64,000 nucleotides of DNA from the NCBI GenBank assembly GCA_001890945.1, contig MLAX01000003.1, positions 620,001 through 684,000 on the forward strand. Reading direction: 5' to 3'. This document shows, piece by piece, positions 1-8,570 of this stretch. Position numbers and translations under genes: made by a program. The notes below the pieces were generated by a model. It was given only the letters and a program-made list of their open reading frames with translations, was not told the DNA's origin and made no database searches. Position 1 is the first letter of the stretch, and every line of letters begins with the position of its first letter. Source of the stretch: Alphaproteobacteria bacterium AO1-B. Its GTDB lineage: Bacteria > Pseudomonadota > Alphaproteobacteria > Rhizobiales > Stappiaceae.

Positions 1-4
1 GGGC

Positions 5-2089
5 TTACGCCTTGCCGGTCACCTGAAGTGCAAAGGCTTGCACGAGGGCAACTTCCTTCAGCCGGTCAAAACGTCCCGATGCCCCGCCATGTCCGGCGTC
101 CATATTGGTTTTGAGCATTACGAGACTGTCGCCGGTTTTGGTCGCACGGAGTTTTGCAACCCACTTGGCCGGTTCCCAGTAGGTCACGCGCGGGTCGGTC
201 AGACCTGCAAGGGCGAAGATCGGCGGGTAGTCCTTGGTTTCGACATTGTCATAAGGCGAATACGAAGCGATGTACTCATAGGCGCCCTTGTCGGTAATGG
301 GGTTGCCCCACTCAGGCCATTCCGGCGGGGTGAGGGGCAACGTGTCATCCAGCATGGTTGCCAGCACATCGACAAACGGGACTTCAGCAACGATGCCGCC
401 GAATTTCTCCGGCGCCATGTTCGAGATTGCACCCATCAGCATACCGCCGGCCGATCCGCCCTGCGCAATGATCTTCTCGTGGCTTGTGAAGCCGTCCTTG
501 ACCAGATGATCTGCCGCCGCGATGAAATCTGTGAAGGTGTTCTTCTTATTCTCCCGCCGTCCGGCCTTGTACCAGCCGAAGCCTTTTTCCTTGCCGCCGC
601 GGATATGCGCAATGGCATAGACAAACCCGCGATCGACCAGCGAAAGACTGTTCGTGTTGAAGCTGGCCGGGATGGAAATGCCATAAGACCCATAGCCATA
701 GAGCAAGAGTGGGGCCGAGCCGTCCAGCGGTGTGTCTTTCCGGTAGAGAATTGAGACCGGTACCGTTTCGCCGTCAGCCGCCGGTGCCATCAAGCGCCGG
801 GTGACGTAGTCATCGGCCTTATGGCCGGAGGGCACTTCCTGTTCCTTGCGTAAGGTGCGTGCGCCCGTTGCGACATTGTAGTCGAACGTTTGTGACGGCG
901 TCGTCATGGATGAATAGGAAAAGCGGATGATCTCTGTGTCGAATTCATACCCGCCAGACAATCCCAGCGAATAAGCTTCCTCGTCAAAGGCGACATAATG
1001 TTCGTCGCCGTCTGCAAGGTTACGAATGACAATCCGCGGCAAGCCATCTTCCCGCTCTAAACGGGTCATGAATGTCTTGTAGACGCAGTGGGACAGGATC
1101 AGGCACCCGGCCTTGTGCGGCACCAGATCGCGCCAGTTTTCCCGGCCTGGTGTGGCTTTCGGAGCCGTCACAATCTTGAAGTCTTCCGCGCCGTCGGCGT
1201 TGGTCAGGATGTAAAGCGTGTCGCCATGGTCATCGACGGAATACTCGATGCCGGTTTCGCGAGCAGCGATCAGGGCGGGCGCTGTTGTGGGCTGATCCGC
1301 CGGGATCATCCAGATTTCGGACGTCTCGTGATCATGAATGTCGATGACAATCGTGTTGCCGGACTGCGTTTTGCCGACACCCATGAAGAAGCCAGGGTCT
1401 TTTTCTTCGTAGACGAGCACATCTGTTGCTGGGTCCGTACCAATTTCATGTCGGAACAGTTTGGACGGCCGGTGATTGGCATCAAGGCGGATGTAAAAGA
1501 CATATTTGCTGTCCGCGCAGAAAACACCGCCGCCGCTCGTGTCTTCGATGACGTAACCGGTGTCTTCACCTGTCTCTAGATTGCGGAACTGGAGAGAATA
1601 ATACTCAGACCCCTTGTCGTCGTAGGCCCAGGCCAACAGCTTATGGTCCGTGGAATGGCTGGCGCCGCCGATCTTGAAATAGGCTTTGCCGTCGGCCTCC
1701 TTGTCACCATCCAGCAAGATAGTCTCTTCACCACCATCGCGCGGTGTTCGGTAGAAGATCGGCTGCTGTCCGCCCGTCTTGTATTTCAGGCTGTAGGCAT
1801 AAGGGCCATCAGGGGAGGGAACCGCGCTGTCATCTTCCTTGATGCGGCCTCGCATTTCGGAAAACAACGTTTCCTGCAAAGCTTTCGTCGGCGCCATTTG
1901 CGCCTCGTGATAGGCGTTTTCCGCTTCAAGATACGCCCGGATATCTGCATCCAGTACACTGGGGTCTTTCATGACCTGCTGCCAATTGTCGGCCCGCAGC
2001 CAACTGTAGGCGTCTTGCCGGGTAATGCCGTGGGTCTCAATTTGGACGGGGCGCGCTTCAGCGCGTGGAGGGAGCGTGTCGTTTTTCAT
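5..2089 (-). CDS. ptrB: S9 family oligopeptidase (oligopeptidase B / protease II)
   Basis: A 694-residue serine peptidase of the prolyl oligopeptidase family. The N-terminal part (about residues 10-420) fits the seven-bladed beta-propeller that gates access for short peptides, and the C-terminal part is the alpha/beta hydrolase domain. The catalytic triad is visible: Ser546 in GGSAGG, Asp632 in GLTDPR and His667 in DAGHGG. Oligopeptidase B enzymes cleave after Lys/Arg in small peptides, usually in the cytoplasm, and no signal peptide is seen here. The length matches the family. It is the last gene of a minus-strand run, and the stop codon lies five bases from the window edge. Family assignment is firm; the exact substrate preference is inferred. 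Confidence 0.93.
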   Translation of the reverse strand: MKNDTLPPRAEARPVQIETHGITRQDAYSWLRADNWQQVMKDPSVLDADIRAYLEAENAYHEAQMAPTKALQETLFSEMRGRIKEDDSAVPSPDGPYAYSLKYKTGGQQPIFYRTPRDGGEETILLDGDKEADGKAYFKIGGASHSTDHKLLAWAYDDKGSEYYSLQFRNLETGEDTGYVIEDTSGGGVFCADSKYVFYIRLDANHRPSKLFRHEIGTDPATDVLVYEEKDPGFFMGVGKTQSGNTIVIDIHDHETSEIWMIPADQPTTAPALIAARETGIEYSVDDHGDTLYILTNADGAEDFKIVTAPKATPGRENWRDLVPHKAGCLILSHCVYKTFMTRLEREDGLPRIVIRNLADGDEHYVAFDEEAYSLGLSGGYEFDTEIIRFSYSSMTTPSQTFDYNVATGARTLRKEQEVPSGHKADDYVTRRLMAPAADGETVPVSILYRKDTPLDGSAPLLLYGYGSYGISIPASFNTNSLSLVDRGFVYAIAHIRGGKEKGFGWYKAGRRENKKNTFTDFIAAADHLVKDGFTSHEKIIAQGGSAGGMLMGAISNMAPEKFGGIVAEVPFVDVLATMLDDTLPLTPPEWPEWGNPITDKGAYEYIASYSPYDNVETKDYPPIFALAGLTDPRVTYWEPAKWVAKLRATKTGDSLVMLKTNMDAGHGGASGRFDRLKEVALVQAFALQVTGKA

Positions 2090-2157
2090 GAAATCGGAGG
2101 TAAGGTGTTTGCCCGGTCAAGGCAAGGGCGATCAAGCGTGGCCTATGTCCTGCCACA

Positions 2158-3135
2158 TCACCTGTATTTCACGCGATCGGGAAACGCACTCAGATCGAGC
2201 CTGTCTGTCACTTGGCTTGCTTTTCCTATGAAGAGGATAGACTCGTTTGCCTTAATCTCGTTGATTGAAACTTCTGAGGGAGATTTGCCGTTCAGCAGGA
2301 TTTCTGCCGCCAACTCCGCAGCAGCCTCGCCGCGCTGCCAATACGCTTCGCCAAAGGCCAAAGAAACACCATGGTCCACCAGCGCCGGGGACGCTGTCAC
2401 ACTCACGATGTTTGGCGGCATTATTTGCTTCAAAAGATAAGCTTTCTGTACGAATGATGATGTCGAGGTGACATAGACAACATCTGCGGCCTCCAGCTGC
2501 GACCTCATCAGTTCCACATGCAATTCGGCATCTTCCACATCGGGAATGAACCGCACACGCAGTGTTTGTTTTTCCAAAACATCCGCGACATTTGTGACCT
2601 TATCGGCTTCTGTGGTGGAGTTGGGTTCTCTTGGATCGAACAACACCGCTATGGTTTCATACGGGTAGACCTGCTCCAGCAACTGCAAGATGACTTCTGC
2701 GGAAAGGGATTGTTTGACACCCGTCGCGCCGCGCGTTGGCATATGCATCGACAGCGTGATGTTGTTGCCGATCGGATCAGACACGATGTTAAAAACCACC
2801 GGAACATTGCCCACCCCGAAATTGAGAAGGGTGTTGGTTGCAGTTGTTCCGAAGGTGTAGATAAGGTTTCTCTTTTCAAGATCGGACCGATTGGCCCTCA
2901 AGAAGCCTGCAAGATTGGTTTCACTCCGCCCGGCGTCGAAATGATGGAACTTTGCTTTTATTCCGAGCTCGCTAAGCCGCGACAAAAAACCCTGTTCAGC
3001 GGGGGTCATTCCACGCCACGTGATTATCTGGATGTCCTGTTGATCAGAGGCGGAAGACCCGCCACTAGGGAACGCCAAGCATAGGAACGACGCCATCAGT
3101 AATAATGTCAGGGTCTTTTCGATAATCCGAAACAC
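2158..3135 (-). CDS. ABC transporter substrate-binding protein, ABC_sub_bind type
   Basis: A 325-residue exported protein of the PF04392-like family, related to TrpX/YtrX-type binding proteins. A signal peptide covers about residues 1-29 (hydrophobic core LTLLLMASFLCLAFP). The body has the two-lobe type I pattern: IYTFGTTATNTLL, VVFNIVSDPIG and IAVLFDPREPNS in lobe one, then VVYVTSTSSFV and VSLAFGEAYWQRG. The start is GTG at 3133-3135 with a weak GGGAT upstream. No permease or ATPase gene lies nearby, so it is an orphan: it may serve a transporter encoded elsewhere or act as a sensory binding protein. The ligand cannot be read from the sequence. Confidence 0.82.
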   Translation of the reverse strand: MFRIIEKTLTLLLMASFLCLAFPSGGSSASDQQDIQIITWRGMTPAEQGFLSRLSELGIKAKFHHFDAGRSETNLAGFLRANRSDLEKRNLIYTFGTTATNTLLNFGVGNVPVVFNIVSDPIGNNITLSMHMPTRGATGVKQSLSAEVILQLLEQVYPYETIAVLFDPREPNSTTEADKVTNVADVLEKQTLRVRFIPDVEDAELHVELMRSQLEAADVVYVTSTSSFVQKAYLLKQIMPPNIVSVTASPALVDHGVSLAFGEAYWQRGEAAAELAAEILLNGKSPSEVSINEIKANESILFIGKASQVTDRLDLSAFPDRVKYR

Positions 3136-3390
3136 GTCATCCCGCTTGTCAGATAGTTTTCAAGTTTTTGGTCGGGTGTATGCAGGTTGTTGGCACAATC
3201 CTATTTCACAAAGTCTTATGAATCCATTTCATTAAACTTAGCTTTTTGCGACTTATGTCTCTGAAATATTAGGTATATTTGCCGATAAGGGCTATGTTTA
3301 TGAGCCCGGCATTCAAATTTGGGTCGCAGAACTCCGGCCTTGATAGGTCGGCGCTTTCGATTGAGGGGGCATCTGAAACTGTTGAACAGT

Positions 3391-4629
3391 TCAGACAGCC
3401 ACTGCGAGGCGACGCTTACCCTTCATCAAAATGAAAATCATGATGGTGATGTTGAGGAAGTTCCAGGCGATACCATTCAAAAACGCTGCCTGGTAGGATC
3501 CAGTTAGGTCGTAGATCCATCCGGACAGCCATCCTCCAAGTGCCATGCCGAGAATAGTCCCCATAATGACGAGCCCGACCCGTTGTCCGGCCTCACGGGC
3601 AGGAAGGTATTCGCGGACAATTACGGCATAGTTCGGGACGATCCCGCCCTGGCTCAGCCCAAAGATCAGGGACACCAGATAAAGGGATGCAAGCCCGTTG
3701 AAAGGTATGAACAAGAACAGGGCAGCACATTGCAGGACTGAGCCGATCAGCAGGGTCCGAACGCCGCCGATCTTGTCGGCCAATACACCCGACACCAGCC
3801 GGCTGGCAACGCCTGCGGCTGTCATGATTGCGATCATTTCAGCACCCGGCGCTACGCCGTATCCAAGGTCGACGCAGTAGGCGACGATGTGGACTTGGGG
3901 CATGGCCATGGCGACACAGCACCCTAGTGCGGCCACAAACAGCAGCATCTGAAGCGCTTGCGGTGACAATCCTGCAGAAGCCTGGTGGAAACCGGAGGGA
4001 GCAGGAGCTGCGCTAAACGCCGTTTCTGGTGGCCTTCTGCGCAGCGCCAATGCGAGCGGGATCATCGTGACGAGACAAATGAAAGCGATGAGCAAGTAGG
4101 TATCGCGCCAGTCTCCCGTGCCGAGATTCCATTTGATCAAGGATGGCCAGAGCACACCGGCCAAATAGTTGCCGCAGGCGGCACACGCAACAGCCAAACC
4201 ACGCCGTTTGACGAACCAGTGAGAGACATCAGCCACGAGCGGGCCGAAGGTTGCCGAGGTTCCAAGGCCGATCAGCAGTCCTTGTGCGAGCGAAAACACC
4301 CAGATGTTCGGTGCGACAGCCGCGAGTGCGAAACCTGCGCCGAGACTAAGGGCTGAAGCTATGACCGGCAAGACAATGCCGTACCTGTCGACAACCCGTC
4401 CGAGAAGGTAATTGCCAAGACCAAAGCCGATCATCGTCAGCGTGTAGGGAAGGGCAGATCCGGCCCGGTCAATGCCAAAGTCCACTTGGACAGCCGGCAT
4501 GATAATCACCACCGCCCACATTCCCGCGCCACCAAGCGTGCTCAGCAGGATCGAGACAGCCAGGCGAAACCAGGCGTATGACCCATCGGGCGCAAAAGGA
4601 TCGTTAGTGGCGGTGGCAGACATTGGCAA
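3391..4629 (-). CDS. MFS transporter
   Basis: A 412-residue inner-membrane protein with about twelve hydrophobic segments in two six-helix halves separated by a polar loop near residues 195-215 (RRRPPETAF). The loop between helices 2 and 3 carries GRVVDRYG, the classic major facilitator motif, and an equivalent lies in the second half (SGVLADKIGG). The overall look resembles the oxalate/formate-antiporter or monocarboxylate-type branch of MFS_1. It is flanked by unrelated genes on the same strand with a 116-base gap behind it, so it is probably its own unit. Transport substrate unknown. Confidence 0.85.
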   Translation of the reverse strand: MPMSATATNDPFAPDGSYAWFRLAVSILLSTLGGAGMWAVVIIMPAVQVDFGIDRAGSALPYTLTMIGFGLGNYLLGRVVDRYGIVLPVIASALSLGAGFALAAVAPNIWVFSLAQGLLIGLGTSATFGPLVADVSHWFVKRRGLAVACAACGNYLAGVLWPSLIKWNLGTGDWRDTYLLIAFICLVTMIPLALALRRRPPETAFSAAPAPSGFHQASAGLSPQALQMLLFVAALGCCVAMAMPQVHIVAYCVDLGYGVAPGAEMIAIMTAAGVASRLVSGVLADKIGGVRTLLIGSVLQCAALFLFIPFNGLASLYLVSLIFGLSQGGIVPNYAVIVREYLPAREAGQRVGLVIMGTILGMALGGWLSGWIYDLTGSYQAAFLNGIAWNFLNITIMIFILMKGKRRLAVAV

Positions 4630-4745
4630 TTCTCAAGGAAGACTTGCCGGAATGACTATCAGGTCAGGTCCTTTGCGGCCAATGAATATCCTTGAAGCGA
4701 TCGACAAGCAGCGTGAATGGATCCCCGGAACTGTTTTGGCTTACG

Positions 4746-5609
4746 TCACCCAGCGTTGATATCGTTCGCGCACATTTGTGTCCGCTCGCCGTTTTCAAGT
4801 TCAAACGCTGCACAATCTGCTTCTGTTTGTGCGCCCGGGATATGCCTCGCGACTGGGGCTGCAAGCGCTTTTTGGCCCAAACTACCTAATTCTCCATCCT
4901 TGTATCCAACCATGTGCAGGACCCTGCGATTGTTGGATGGCAGGATGATGAAGGGAAGGACTTGAGCATCGGCTTTGACCGTTGCGCTCAGGTTTTGCTC
5001 TCGCGCGCCAATCTTGTGATTTGAAAATCCACGGAGCGCGTGCGCCAGCTCCAGTTTATTCCCTTGCCAGCGTGCGATTTGCAATGTTCCACCAATGTGC
5101 GGCGTTTCAACGAACGCAATCTGCTTTTGTCCGGTCCCGAGATAATCCGCGATCCCGGCAATGTTGAGCCAGCGGTTCGTCCGGCCGATGGGCCGGGAAC
5201 TTGCAAGTTCAACCAATTGATCGCCTTGAAGCCCAAAAACAGCCACACTCGCACCAGCTGACAGAAAGGCGCGGATAGTCACGATTTCCGGCTTACCGTC
5301 GCCGTTCAGATCAACAATTCGCGGTGTGCGATCTTCAAACACCTGGTCTTGTGACAGAGTGACGGCGAAAGCTCTCCCGCCGACTTTGAGATGCAGCGAT
5401 CCGCCCTCAATCCCATCGCCCAAAATCGCATGACCATAGCGATCCGTGGGGGTGCCGTACCAAGCGGCATAGGTCGTTCCATTGTGGTGAAGTTTTGCGA
5501 CGTCACCGTCCGGCAACCGATCCTGTGCTGCAACGCTATCCTTTATTGCCAGGGCGCAAATCAGCACCGCCGGCAGCATCAGGAGTTTCAAGCAAGCCGT
5601 CACCGTCAT
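4746..5609 (-). CDS. exported VCBS/FG-GAP-like protein of unknown function
   Basis: About 287 residues with an N-terminal hydrophobic signal segment (LKLLMLPAVLICALAI). The central part holds VDLNGDGKPEIV, the calcium-binding DxNxDGxxE type loop of FG-GAP/VCBS repeats, followed by strand-rich sequence with a second repeat-like unit (IADYLGTGQKQIAFV). This suggests a small beta-propeller-like periplasmic protein. ATG at 5607-5609 is preferred over the in-frame GTG one codon upstream, because AAGGATAGGT sits directly before it. Cysteines near the C-terminus (ADCAAF, TQMCAND) could form a disulphide. Ligand and role unknown. Confidence 0.72.
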   Translation of the reverse strand: MTVTACLKLLMLPAVLICALAIKDSVAAQDRLPDGDVAKLHHNGTTYAAWYGTPTDRYGHAILGDGIEGGSLHLKVGGRAFAVTLSQDQVFEDRTPRIVDLNGDGKPEIVTIRAFLSAGASVAVFGLQGDQLVELASSRPIGRTNRWLNIAGIADYLGTGQKQIAFVETPHIGGTLQIARWQGNKLELAHALRGFSNHKIGAREQNLSATVKADAQVLPFIILPSNNRRVLHMVGYKDGELGSLGQKALAAPVARHIPGAQTEADCAAFELENGERTQMCANDINAG

Positions 5610-5732
5610 CACCTATCCTTTGCGAGCCAAGAAACGAAGCCGTTGGCCAGCGGAGCCAAACTATTCGCTACCATTTTCCCGACGGTACTCACCTGGAGAT
5701 GTTTGTGGGGTAAATCCTGCGTTACGCGCGGT

Positions 5733-6467
5733 TTATTGGAGGTAGCTGTCGACGATCTGCCAATATCTAGGATCCCGCCAAACCTTGGAAACAGCCTTTG
5801 ACAAGCGGGCTTTCAGGGCGGGGGACACAGACTTGTTGGCGGCCAGCCATTGCACGCCGTGCGAAAGTGGGGCTCCGACCTGAAGGCGTGTGTGATCGAA
5901 GCCCTGTTTTCGGGTGATGTAACTTGCGCGCATAGAAATGGTGTACCAGGCATCGACCCGTCCGGCCTGGAGCATGCGGGCCATCTGTTCTGCGGTGGCA
6001 ATTTCGGTCAGGTTCGTCAGGCCATTTCGCCGTAAGATACGGGCTCTTTGGCTGCCCAGATGCACTCCGATGACCTTGTTGTCTGCCAGCGCCTGCTCAA
6101 AGCTGTCGATTTGCTCATCGAGGGTGATGAAGGCGCTTTCCGTATAAATCAGAGGGGCAATGTACTTCAGTTTTGCGCTGCGTTTTCGCGTGTAGGCCAG
6201 GGAAAAAATGAGAGACCCCGGGGTGTTTTCGACGAGTACCTGCGCCCGTTTCCAAGGTGCGAACCGGATATCGAGTTCGATATCCGCCTCTTTCGCGACC
6301 AGTTCCATGATCTCAACGGCGATGCCCCGTTCCTCGGCGTTGATCGACAAAGGGGGAAGAAACCCAGTGTAGGCGATGATCTTGTCTTGGCTTCGGGCCC
6401 CTGCGGTGAAGGCAGCGTATAAGCTTGCTCCCAACAGGACATGTCCCAGTATCCGAAGAATAGGCAA
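5733..6467 (-). CDS. periplasmic transporter substrate-binding-domain protein (SBP_bac_3 type)
   Basis: A 244-residue exported protein of the type II amino-acid-binding fold. A signal peptide (VLLGASLYAAFTAGARS) is followed by IIAYTGFLPPLSI, GIAVEIMELVAKEADIEL and DIRFAPWKRAQ, a pattern typical of short family 3 binding proteins. The start is TTG at 6465-6467, supported by AGGGGA six bases upstream. No transporter components are adjacent. A second protein of the same type, with the same PWxRAQ-like segment (SWPRAQ), lies at 54939-55700 and also starts with TTG. Members of this subclass are often orphan and may act in sensing rather than uptake; that is inference. Confidence 0.82.
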   Translation of the reverse strand: MPILRILGHVLLGASLYAAFTAGARSQDKIIAYTGFLPPLSINAEERGIAVEIMELVAKEADIELDIRFAPWKRAQVLVENTPGSLIFSLAYTRKRSAKLKYIAPLIYTESAFITLDEQIDSFEQALADNKVIGVHLGSQRARILRRNGLTNLTEIATAEQMARMLQAGRVDAWYTISMRASYITRKQGFDHTRLQVGAPLSHGVQWLAANKSVSPALKARLSKAVSKVWRDPRYWQIVDSYLQ

Positions 6468-6630
6468 GGTGTTTCCCCTGAAAGTGCGGCGAGTTATCAG
6501 GGGAAATACCAGTGTTATGTTAAAGGAGGCCTAAAGTCCCGCAAAGAAATGTCATGAATGAGTTCAATGGTTTGGGCTTTCATAATGTCTCGCTGAAAGC
6601 CGCCATTTGCCGCAACGAAACTCTGCGGCA

Positions 6631-7041
6631 TTACTCTGTTGGCTCAAAGGACATCGCGTGGCCGTTCAGGCAATAGCGCAGTCCTGTTGGCGGCGGGCCG
6701 TCTGGAAAAACATGCCCAAGATGCGCATCGCATTTGTTGCATCTGATCTCCGTACGGATCATGCCGTGGGACCGGTCCTCAATCTCGCGTATCGCACCTG
6801 GATTTGCTGCTTCGAAGAAGCTCGGCCAGCCACAGCCCGCGTCAAACTTGGTGTCCGAATGGAAAAGCTCGGCACCGCAGCAGACGCAATCGTAGCGGCC
6901 GGCGTTGAAGCTGTTCCAATAGGGGCCCGTGTAGGGGCGTTCCGTGCCCGATTGACGGGTGACATAAAACTGCTCGGGCGTGAGCTGCGCCATCCATTCA
7001 GCCGTTGATTTTTTAATTTTTGTGTCGGTGTCGTCGCTCAT
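6631..7041 (-). CDS. msrB: peptide-methionine (R)-S-oxide reductase MsrB
   Basis: A 136-residue enzyme that reduces methionine-R-sulfoxide in proteins, using thioredoxin. All hallmark residues are visible: zinc ligands Cys52/Cys55 (CVCC) and Cys101/Cys104 (CNKC), the DAGCGWPSF motif with Cys70, and catalytic Cys124 in RYCLNG. No signal peptide, so cytoplasmic. It stands alone without msrA. Oxidative-damage repair is the known role of the family. Confidence 0.96.
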   Translation of the reverse strand: MSDDTDTKIKKSTAEWMAQLTPEQFYVTRQSGTERPYTGPYWNSFNAGRYDCVCCGAELFHSDTKFDAGCGWPSFFEAANPGAIREIEDRSHGMIRTEIRCNKCDAHLGHVFPDGPPPTGLRYCLNGHAMSFEPTE

Positions 7042-7108
7042 TGTCGTTTCCTAGCTTTGTACCGACTAAGAGATAAGAAAATCACCGGAACCGGCAAGAG
7101 GCGGAAGC

Positions 7109-8083
7109 TCATCCGCCAAGGACGCTCATTGAGAATTTGACACGGTTTCCGCCTTCCTGACGGGCCTGAAAAACACAAGATTCTGAAGCAGCTAACAGAA
7201 ACTCGGAGCTTTCCGCGACGCCTTTGTGTTCGGCAACTGCGCAGGCAGTACCGACCGAAGCGGTAACGACACCGTTATGAGCTGTGTTCCCCGGGTTGGG
7301 GATCCCCAAGTCTTGAATCGCAACTTGTATGTAGGCGCTGATGGTTTCTGCGCCCATTTCGTGTGTTCGAGGCAATAGCAATGCGAACTCCGACATCGCA
7401 ATCCGGGCGGCTACGTCGGCGGGCCGCCGCGCGGTGTCTTTCAGAACGTCTGCCACTTTCGACACGCAGTCGTCTGCAGCGCTCTGCCCGTACTGTTCGG
7501 AAATCGCGTCAAACTTGTCTACCGAAACCTTGATAAGGGTCGTGTGAGTGTTTTCGCGCAGCGCGATTGCCCACTCCCGGTTTAACGTGTCTTCGAAAGC
7601 GCGGCGATTGAAGAGACCGGTTAAGGTGTCCGTCTGCGTGGCCGCTTCGAGCAGCCCTTCGAGTTCCTTTTGCCGCGCAATGCTCCGAAAGAAGACCGCA
7701 AAGGCGGCCGGTTCTCCGCCTTGTTCGATGAGGTGCGTTGTCACTTCGGCCCAAACAAGTGAACCATGTGCCGAGCGAAGCTGCAGGTCGGCATGGGGCA
7801 AGCTGACGTCTGGTGTTGCTGATCCAGACAGAATTTTGTGAAGCGTCTCCGCCTCCGGATTGGGAGGGCCAAGGTAGACGAGGTCACTTAAATGTTCCGG
7901 CAACTTTTCGGAGTCCCAGCCAAACAATCGGGCAGCGGACGGTGAGGCATACTCCAAGTTTCCGGTGAGGCCCAGCTGAAGGATTGCGTCGCCGCTGAGA
8001 GACAAAAGTGTTTCGAAATTCAAACTGCTCGGCTGCGAAGCTGCAGCTCCGGACGCTGTCCCCCCATTTTGGTCCAAAGCCAT
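7109..8083 (-). CDS. PAS domain protein with degenerate GGDEF domain
   Basis: A 324-residue soluble protein. Residues about 25-135 form a PAS sensor domain (GDAILQLGLTGNLEYASPSA then the GxxVWAEV-type end). Residues about 150-315 are a diguanylate-cyclase fold, beginning TDTLTGLFNRRAFE. The signature loop is AMSEF at residues 229-233 instead of GGDEF, so both glycines and the key aspartate are lost while E-F remain; it is therefore unlikely to make cyclic-di-GMP. It may instead bind a nucleotide or partner as a regulatory module. The coding region is otherwise intact, with no frameshift, so the change is within a maintained gene. Confidence 0.82.
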   Translation of the reverse strand: MALDQNGGTASGAAASQPSSLNFETLLSLSGDAILQLGLTGNLEYASPSAARLFGWDSEKLPEHLSDLVYLGPPNPEAETLHKILSGSATPDVSLPHADLQLRSAHGSLVWAEVTTHLIEQGGEPAAFAVFFRSIARQKELEGLLEAATQTDTLTGLFNRRAFEDTLNREWAIALRENTHTTLIKVSVDKFDAISEQYGQSAADDCVSKVADVLKDTARRPADVAARIAMSEFALLLPRTHEMGAETISAYIQVAIQDLGIPNPGNTAHNGVVTASVGTACAVAEHKGVAESSEFLLAASESCVFQARQEGGNRVKFSMSVLGG

Positions 8084-8570
8084 GCGTTGCCTCGCTTAAT
8101 TTTGCCGCTGAAACCACCGCGACGTTTCTTAAAGTGAACGGTATTAGGAACGTGAAATCAAGAGGCTTGCGGTAGTAGGGGATTGTTCGCGGCTCTACAG
8201 CGTGATCCAGAACGCAGTCGCATAGAAATCGTTGTTTACGTCATGAGACCGGCTTCATCTTAGGTGTTGCTTTGCTGTGGGATGCTTCCTGTTGATTTGG
8301 TTGGCTAGCGGGCGGGCAAAGGCTGAATGTCGCAAAAAGACAAATGGAATCAATTTTTAAATACTTTTGCACGAAGCTCGCAGCGTCAAGGGAGGCAGCA
8401 CCCTGGCGTTGAGTAAGGTATTGAATGGTCACGCGTTGTGCCTTGAAGTCCAAAAAACGGGTCCCAATTACGCACCTGACAGTTCCTATCCCGCTATTAT
8501 GCCCCCCAAAGACATCGATTCGTTCAGCATATCCGCGCTGCTCCATCGGCAACCGTAACGAAAGATCAGT
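8084..8570. other. 487-bp divergent intergenic region upstream of the mrp operon
   Basis: No convincing gene is seen. The stretch separates the minus-strand PAS/GGDEF gene from the plus-strand mrp operon and must hold promoters for both. An AT-rich patch sits near 8349-8372 (AATCAATTTTTAAATAC). I could not identify a confident -35/-10 pair or a riboswitch. Reading frames that cross it run antisense into mrpA and look like shadows. Confidence 0.5.

Noticed and set aside
1643..2440. 265-codon plus-strand frame opposite the S9 peptidase and binding protein
   Set aside because: Antisense to two clear genes, with no ribosome site or domain.
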